Shown here: positions 15,225 to 19,012 of the stretch, piece by piece
Layout: every line of letters begins with the position of its first letter
How positions within the stretch are numbered: position 1 is the stretch's first letter
NCBI GenBank assembly: GCA_019415985.1
Contig: DXYE01000041.1
Coordinates: forward strand, 1 to 19,012
Length of the DNA stretch: 19,012 bases
Direction: 5' to 3'
Origin: Clostridiales bacterium
Lineage (GTDB): Bacteria; Bacillota; Clostridia; Oscillospirales; CAG-272
The notes under the pieces: generated by a model
Database searches by the model: none
What the model was told of the DNA's origin: nothing
The model's input: the letters and a program-made list of their open reading frames with translations, nothing else
Position numbers and translations under genes: made by a program

Positions 15225-15761
15225 GTGTTTTTTATTTCTTTAAAATCGCTTAAAATTAGGATATGTAATCAAATTCAAGCTTCACTCGGAAAAGCAAAGC
15301 CGTGGTTGTTTTATCTTTGCATCATATTAGCCGTCCTTGCGGGTGTACTCGGCGTCTTTTTTTCTTATGAAAGCAGCGTGGCCTCTGATCTGGTTCTGCC
15401 AAAGCTTTGTTTACCGCTTTTTCTTCTCTTTTTGTTCGATACAGTTATGCTCATTCTGGCAGGGGCAGCAATGGGCATCGTATGGTCAAACTGCGTCCGC
15501 GCGAAAGAAATACTGAAATATAAAACGGTTATTCTTATCATCTGCATGCTCCTGTTTGTCTTCGTCCGCGCCCCGCTTCTGTTTGCCACAGTCAATTGTT
15601 TCTTGCTTTTTATCGCCTGCGCGGCAGTCTTGGCCCTATCCGTTGGAGCGGCTCTGTTATGTGCCAAAATAGATGCTTTTGCTGCAAAACTGATGTTGGT
15701 TTTTGCAGTTTGGTCTGCTTATCTGTTCTTCGTTTCTTTTGGACTGCTGTTGTTGAATTAA
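15225..15761 (+). CDS. Membrane protein, possibly TspO/MBR family
   Basis: This 178-residue protein has about five hydrophobic helices: roughly 26-46, 60-86, 99-113, 116-146 and 153-177. The short loops, the overall size and the last helix ending WSAYLFFVSFGLLLLN resemble TspO (tryptophan-rich sensory/translocator protein), whose last helix typically ends in a W...Y-L-N pattern. The usual proline and tryptophan-rich loop motifs of TspO are weak here, so this is a tentative call. TspO proteins bind tetrapyrroles and other ligands in the membrane. The GTG start at 15225 has AGAGGGG just upstream. It may be transcribed from purH by read-through. Confidence 0.5.
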   Translation: MFFISLKSLKIRICNQIQASLGKAKPWLFYLCIILAVLAGVLGVFFSYESSVASDLVLPKLCLPLFLLFLFDTVMLILAGAAMGIVWSNCVRAKEILKYKTVILIICMLLFVFVRAPLLFATVNCFLLFIACAAVLALSVGAALLCAKIDAFAAKLMLVFAVWSAYLFFVSFGLLLLN

Positions 15762-15943
15762 AATCCGGACGGTGAAACCTCAAAACCGGAGGAACCGCTG
15801 AAGGATTCACTTACATGGCGGACTATATGATCCAATGCAGCAGAGGCCAAATGGTTTAGAATGTATACCGGCGGTATCGACGATTGCAGCAGATCCGGTT
15901 CATTACGCAGCCCCTCTTTCCGTTCGATGCGAAGCAGGATCAT
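15758..15943 (-). CDS. Small hypothetical protein
   Basis: This 61-residue frame is notable for its start region: ATG at 15941-15943, preceded by AAAGGAG at a normal 8-nt spacing. That SD lies within the left arm of the 18-bp inverted repeat that also provides the SD of the HPr-like gene on the other side. The product (MILLRIERKEGL and so on) has no membrane segment or known motif. Its stop overlaps the stop of the TspO-like gene on the other strand. It may be a real small protein or just an opening in the leader; the SD and promoter are the main support. Confidence 0.4.
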   Translation of the reverse strand: MILLRIERKEGLRNEPDLLQSSIPPVYILNHLASAALDHIVRHVSESFSGSSGFEVSPSGF

Positions 15944-15982
15944 TACAGGCTCTCCTTTGATTTTAACGCTTGGCTAGTTTTG

Positions 15983-16011
15983 CGTATACAAGTCATTTAT
16001 TTCTTTGTCAG
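15983..16011 (-). promoter_or_regulatory. Weak candidate promoter toward the small minus-strand ORF
   Basis: On the minus strand, CTGACA (16006-16011), 17 bases, TATACG (15983-15988). The match is partial in both hexamers. It would give an mRNA starting just before the left repeat arm. Confidence 0.35.
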
Positions 16012-16015
16012 CCCC

Positions 16016-16044
16016 TTGACTTTTTTTCTTCCTCCTGTTATAAT
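16016..16044 (+). promoter_or_regulatory. Strong sigma-A promoter of the HPr-like gene
   Basis: TTGACT (16016-16021), 17-base spacer, TATAAT (16039-16044). The expected transcript begins near 16051, 12 bases before the right repeat arm, and reads into the HPr-like gene. Confidence 0.75.
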
Positions 16045-16084
16045 AAAATTATAAAAATTAACAAAATCAAAGGAGAGCCTCGCT

Positions 16085-16312
16085 ATGAAAACTGCTGAAA
16101 TTCGTCTTTCCACAATAGAGGATGTCCGTAATTTTGTCAATACCGTGAGCAAATATGACATTGACATTGATTTATCGTCCGGCAGATATATTGTTGACGC
16201 AAAATCCATTATGGGTATTTTCAGCCTTGATCTGATGAAACCGATTACAATGACGGCTCATGCAGACGATTGCGATGCCCTGATGGAAGATATTAAGCCC
16301 TTTTTAATTTAA
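16085..16312 (+). CDS. HPr-like protein without the active-site histidine
   Basis: This 75-residue protein has the HPr length and pattern: a first strand (KTAEIRLS), a helix (VRNFVNTVSKYD), strands IDIDLSSGRYIVDA, then KSIMGIFSLDL (about 41-51), which corresponds to the regulatory Ser46 region KSIMGVMSL of HPr, and a last strand and helix (ITMTAHADDCDALMEDIKPFL). The active-site GIHARPA motif of true HPr is missing: the place holds STIEDVRNF, with no histidine. It therefore cannot carry phosphate from enzyme I, but could be a regulatory relative like other His-less HPr paralogues. SD AAAGGAG within the repeat arm, ATG at 16085. Confidence 0.7.
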   Translation: MKTAEIRLSTIEDVRNFVNTVSKYDIDIDLSSGRYIVDAKSIMGIFSLDLMKPITMTAHADDCDALMEDIKPFLI

Positions 16313-16401
16313 ATTTTCGTATATTTCGTAGAAATACAATGGAGCTTTTCAAGTGTGCTTGACATCTATAAATTTTTTTGTATGCGTCTCTGTTGAAACT
16401 G

Positions 16402-16435
16402 AAGTCATTCAGGTGTAAAGCCGAATGACTTTTTT
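16402..16435 (+). terminator. Rho-independent terminator after the HPr-like gene
   Basis: AAGTCATTC (16402-16410), 12-base loop, GAATGACTT (16423-16431), followed by TTTTTG. The stem is a perfect 9 bp. Confidence 0.7.
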
Positions 16436-16919
16436 GTTGCTTTGAGACCGCCTTGGGCAGATGCATTGCATAAACGCAGCCGAACCCGGAAAATATGCAT
16501 TTTATATAGAGCGACACAATACGCCGATCCTTTTATACGCTATGGGGAATTCGGAAGGGACCGTGGCTGCGGCCTTTTGTGGGTATCTCCTATGGAAGGA
16601 GGAAAAGACAGCGTTATTTTCGCGACGTTTCCGGGGGCAATACCGACTCTGAAAATATCATTGAACCTCTGAGAAAAGCCTGTCTTCACCTTTTGTGCGG
16701 TTCGGCTAATATTTACAACCGTCGTGTATGCTTTAAAAGTGCATCGACGGCTTTCAGCACGAAAAATTTTTCAGCAGCTTTGCTTTTTTCCAGCTTAAAT
16801 AAGTGCGATCGGAGGATAAATTGAGTTTAAAATAAAACGCGGCATCAATTTTTCATTCAAGAAAAATTCATATGTTTTTGATACAATAAAAAACAGCGTT
16901 GGACGGACACAGAAAATGA
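16436..16919 (+). other. Gap of about 480 bases with no supported gene
   Basis: Overlapping short frames (for example 16461-16652, starting MHCINAAEPGKYAFYI, and 16579-16824) lack a good SD and resemble nothing I know. They may be remnants of a lost gene. No promoter with both consensus hexamers is visible ahead of gpmI. Confidence 0.4.
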
Positions 16920-18632
16920 ATGCGTGGAATACTGCGCAGAAAGGAATTTGCCGTTTGGCAATTGGTCAACAATATGCAAATGTTACATAAACTCGATACG
17001 TTCAGAGGGGTAGATGGACCGGTGCTCACCATTGTGATGGATGGCGTAGGCCTTGCGCCGGCAACAGAGGCGAATGCGGTACATGAAGCCTATACGCCCA
17101 CGCTGGACAGACTGATGCGTGATTACCCTATGCTCAGATTGAGGGCGCATGGCACCGCGGTAGGCCTGCCGTCCGACGACGATATGGGAAACAGCGAGGT
17201 GGGACATAATGCGTTGGGGGCCGGTCAGGTTTTCAGCCAGGGCGCCAAGCTGGTTTCCGAATCCATAGAAAATGGAAAAATGTTTGCGTCGGATACTTGG
17301 AAAGCTTTGGTGGCGAATGTCAAGGAAAACCATTCTACAATGCATTTTCTCGGTCTTTTTTCCGATGGAAACGTGCATTCGCATATCGATCATCTGAAAG
17401 CCATGCTGATTCGTGCCAAACAGGAGGGCGTGTGCCGCGTGCGGATTCATATTCTTCTCGACGGCCGGGATGTGGGAGAGACATCTGCGCTCCAATATGT
17501 CGAACCTTTTGAAGCTTTCCTTAGCGAATTGCGGGGATCGGACTTCGATGTTCGAATTGCTTCGGGCGGTGGACGGATGACCGTTACAATGGATAGATAT
17601 GAAGCAAACTGGGGCATGGTTGAACTGGGTTGGCGGACACATGTACTCGGGGAGGGACGGCAGTTCGCATCAGCGGCCGAGGCTATTAAAACATACCGGT
17701 CAGAGACCAAGGTGATCGACCAGGATCTTCCACCATTTGTTATCGCGGAAAACGGCAGAGCTGTCGGTACTATAGAGGACGGGGACAGCGTAATATTCTT
17801 TAATTTCCGCGGCGACCGTGCAATGGAAATATCGAGAGCTTTCGACGAAGAGACTTTTACGAAATTTAACCGGATAAGATACCCACGTGTCATGTACGCA
17901 GGTATGCTGGAATATGACGGCGATCTGCATATTCCGCGCCGGTTTCTTGTAAATCCGCCGGAAATCACAGGAACTATGGGGGAGTACCTCGCGTTGAGCG
18001 GCGTGTCGCAGCTCGCCATTTCTGAGACGCAGAAGTTCGGACATGTGACATATTTCTGGAACGGCAACCGGAGCGGTAAGTTCGATGAAAAGACCGAAAC
18101 TTATATTGAAATCCCTTCTGACGTGATTCCCTTTGAGCAGAGGCCGTGGATGCAGTGCGCACAAATTACAGACCGTCTGATTTCTGAGCTGAAAAGCGGC
18201 GCATATCGGTATTGCCGTGTCAATTTCCCAAACGGAGACATGGTGGGCCATACAGGGAACTTTGCAGCAACGCGTATCAGCATAGAGGCGCTTGATTTAC
18301 AGTTGGCACGTATTTTGCCTGTCGTGGACGCCCTGCACGGTGTTGCGATTATAACGGCTGATCACGGAAACGCTGACGAGATGTATGAAACAGACAGAGA
18401 CGGAAAACCCAAACGAAACCAGGACGGATCCCTAAAAGCCAAAACCAGCCATACGCTGAATCCGGTCCCCTGTATATTGTATGATAATTATTACAGAGAT
18501 GCTTACAGCGTAAAGGAGGGAGAGGGAAGCTACGGACTGTCGAATGTGGCAGCGACAGCTGTCAACCTACTCGGATATGCTGCACCCGAAATATGGGACG
18601 ATTCGATGATTGCTTTGAAATCGTTCATATGA
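16920..18632 (+). CDS. gpmI: 2,3-bisphosphoglycerate-independent phosphoglycerate mutase
   Basis: This glycolytic enzyme interconverts 3- and 2-phosphoglycerate with a phosphoserine intermediate and two Mn ions. The first metal site is VMDGVG (39-44, Asp41) and the nucleophile is Ser92 in DDDMGNSEVGHNALG (86-100). LFSDGNVHSHIDHL (146-159), LLDGRDVGETS (179-189), ASGGGRM and MDRYEANW follow. Near the C-terminus, GDMVGHTGN and IITADHGNADEM contribute further metal ligands. The length (570 as opened) belongs to the longer clostridial/Bacteroides-like type. Conserved sequence begins near residue 26, so the real start may be the ATG at 16974 or 16980; none of the candidates has a strong SD. Confidence 0.94.
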   Translation: MRGILRRKEFAVWQLVNNMQMLHKLDTFRGVDGPVLTIVMDGVGLAPATEANAVHEAYTPTLDRLMRDYPMLRLRAHGTAVGLPSDDDMGNSEVGHNALGAGQVFSQGAKLVSESIENGKMFASDTWKALVANVKENHSTMHFLGLFSDGNVHSHIDHLKAMLIRAKQEGVCRVRIHILLDGRDVGETSALQYVEPFEAFLSELRGSDFDVRIASGGGRMTVTMDRYEANWGMVELGWRTHVLGEGRQFASAAEAIKTYRSETKVIDQDLPPFVIAENGRAVGTIEDGDSVIFFNFRGDRAMEISRAFDEETFTKFNRIRYPRVMYAGMLEYDGDLHIPRRFLVNPPEITGTMGEYLALSGVSQLAISETQKFGHVTYFWNGNRSGKFDEKTETYIEIPSDVIPFEQRPWMQCAQITDRLISELKSGAYRYCRVNFPNGDMVGHTGNFAATRISIEALDLQLARILPVVDALHGVAIITADHGNADEMYETDRDGKPKRNQDGSLKAKTSHTLNPVPCILYDNYYRDAYSVKEGEGSYGLSNVAATAVNLLGYAAPEIWDDSMIALKSFI

Positions 18633-18985
18633 ACCATTTTCTTTGCCTGATCCGCATCCGGAAGTTGGGCGGCAGATCATGGGCATGACATTCATTCGTG
18701 TTTTGCAGTGTTGAGCTTTTCTGAAAAAGAAGATTGAAGGATAAATTTCTCAAACGCAGATTTCGTGCCAGACATGCTGAAAAGAAAGGCAAGCATTTCC
18801 TACGGAAGTCGATCAAAACATTGTACGACGCAAAGAAGGAATGGTTATGCATAAGGTTCCGGGGGCGGCGCTGCGTGAAAAGCGCCGTACTGCGGCAAAG
18901 GTGATGGACTCCGGGAACTGGTGCTATGATTTTAGACCGGTGAAACAGACCGGTTTATAGCGCGAGTTTACCGGAGCCTCCGGCC
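18633..18985 (+). other. Downstream region with hairpins and a short uncertain ORF
   Basis: No gene is recognised. A 37-codon frame at 18847-18960 (MHKVPGAALREKRRTAAK and so on) has AAGGA 6-7 nt upstream but no known relatives. It contains GGCGCT/AGCGCC and ACCGGT (18936-18941) / ACCGGT (18949-18954) stems; the latter is followed by TTTATAG and may be a weak terminator. CCGGAGCCTCCGG at 18971-18983 is a palindrome. Confidence 0.35.
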
Positions 18986-19012
18986 CTGTCTCTTATACAC
19001 ATCTCCGAGCCC
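18986..19012 (+). other. Nextera sequencing adapter at contig end (artefact)
   Basis: The final 27 bases begin with CTGTCTCTTATACACATCT, the Tn5 mosaic end used in Nextera libraries, and continue with CCGAGCCC, the start of the standard read-2 adapter. This is not biological sequence; the genomic part ends at 18985. Confidence 0.97.

Larger units (their letters stand above)
15947..16080. repeat. 18-bp perfect inverted repeat flanking a promoter segment
   Basis: AGGCTCTCCTTTGATTTT (15947-15964) and AAAATCAAAGGAGAGCCT (16063-16080) are exact inverse complements separated by 98 bases (15965-16062) that contain one strong and one weak, oppositely oriented promoter. Each arm carries an SD for the gene just outside it. 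The layout fits an invertible promoter; duplicated leaders are the alternative. Confidence 0.8.

Noticed and set aside
16461..16824. Short overlapping ORFs between the HPr-like gene and gpmI
   Set aside because: No usable SD, no recognisable motif, and the frames overlap each other; not enough to call a gene.
17447..18251. Long minus-strand frames (206 and 183 residues) inside gpmI
   Set aside because: They are antisense to a well-conserved enzyme, with no recognisable product or SD.
1..19012. CRISPR array, rRNA or complete tRNA
   Set aside because: No regularly spaced direct repeats, no rRNA-like stretch and no full cloverleaf were seen by eye on either strand.

Overview
The window looks like a metagenome-type contig from an anaerobic, moderate-GC member of the Clostridia (Oscillospiraceae/Lachnospiraceae-like; inferred). 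The evidence is strong AAGGAG-type ribosome binding sites, sigma-A promoters, Tn916/Tn4451-type mobile-element genes, the clostridial type of PurN, and a long-form cofactor-independent phosphoglycerate mutase. The last 27 bases are Illumina Nextera adapter, so the right edge is a contig end.

Left part (1-3.1 kb): wreckage of conjugative elements. A plus-strand fragment of one VirD4-type coupling protein is fused to a TrbL-like membrane-protein fragment. It meets, head to head, a minus-strand set of a ParA fragment, a second and different VirD4/TraG coupling protein lacking its N-terminus, a small pilin-like two-helix protein, and the start of one more gene. Two coupling proteins in opposite orientation imply two elements or a rearranged one.

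3.3-6.8 kb: a tightly packed minus-strand cassette with ATGA-type overlaps. In transcription order it holds an ART-like protein of unknown function, a YdcF-family protein, a FEN/PolI-type 5'-3' exonuclease, a conserved unknown protein, a small P-loop kinase-like ATPase and a Nudix protein. The first, second and last are broken (frameshift in an A run, in-frame TGA, frameshift plus lost catalytic glutamates). The other three look intact.

7.0-9.95 kb: a graveyard of mobile genes: TnpV, an ABC exporter fragment, a large serine recombinase with TGA at three expected tryptophans, a Tn916-type sigma-like regulator and a helix-turn-helix fragment. Just beyond it lies an imperfect 20-bp inverted repeat. 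Around 10.0 kb the sequence changes to healthy chromosomal genes.

10.4-15.1 kb: purine biosynthesis genes on the plus strand, purE, purC, purN and purH, behind a clear sigma-A promoter with a leader terminator. The intergenic regions are long and rich in hairpins; purF, purM, purD, purL and purB are not here. They are followed by a TspO-like membrane protein, a short divergent ORF, an HPr-like protein without the usual active-site histidine, and phosphoglycerate mutase (gpmI).

The most striking structure is at 15947-16080. A perfect 18-bp inverted repeat, each arm carrying a Shine-Dalgarno sequence, flanks a 98-bp segment with a near-consensus promoter. It lies between the divergent small ORF and the HPr-like gene and is a candidate invertible promoter. 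The segment also contains a weaker opposite promoter, so an ordinary divergent promoter with duplicated leaders remains possible.
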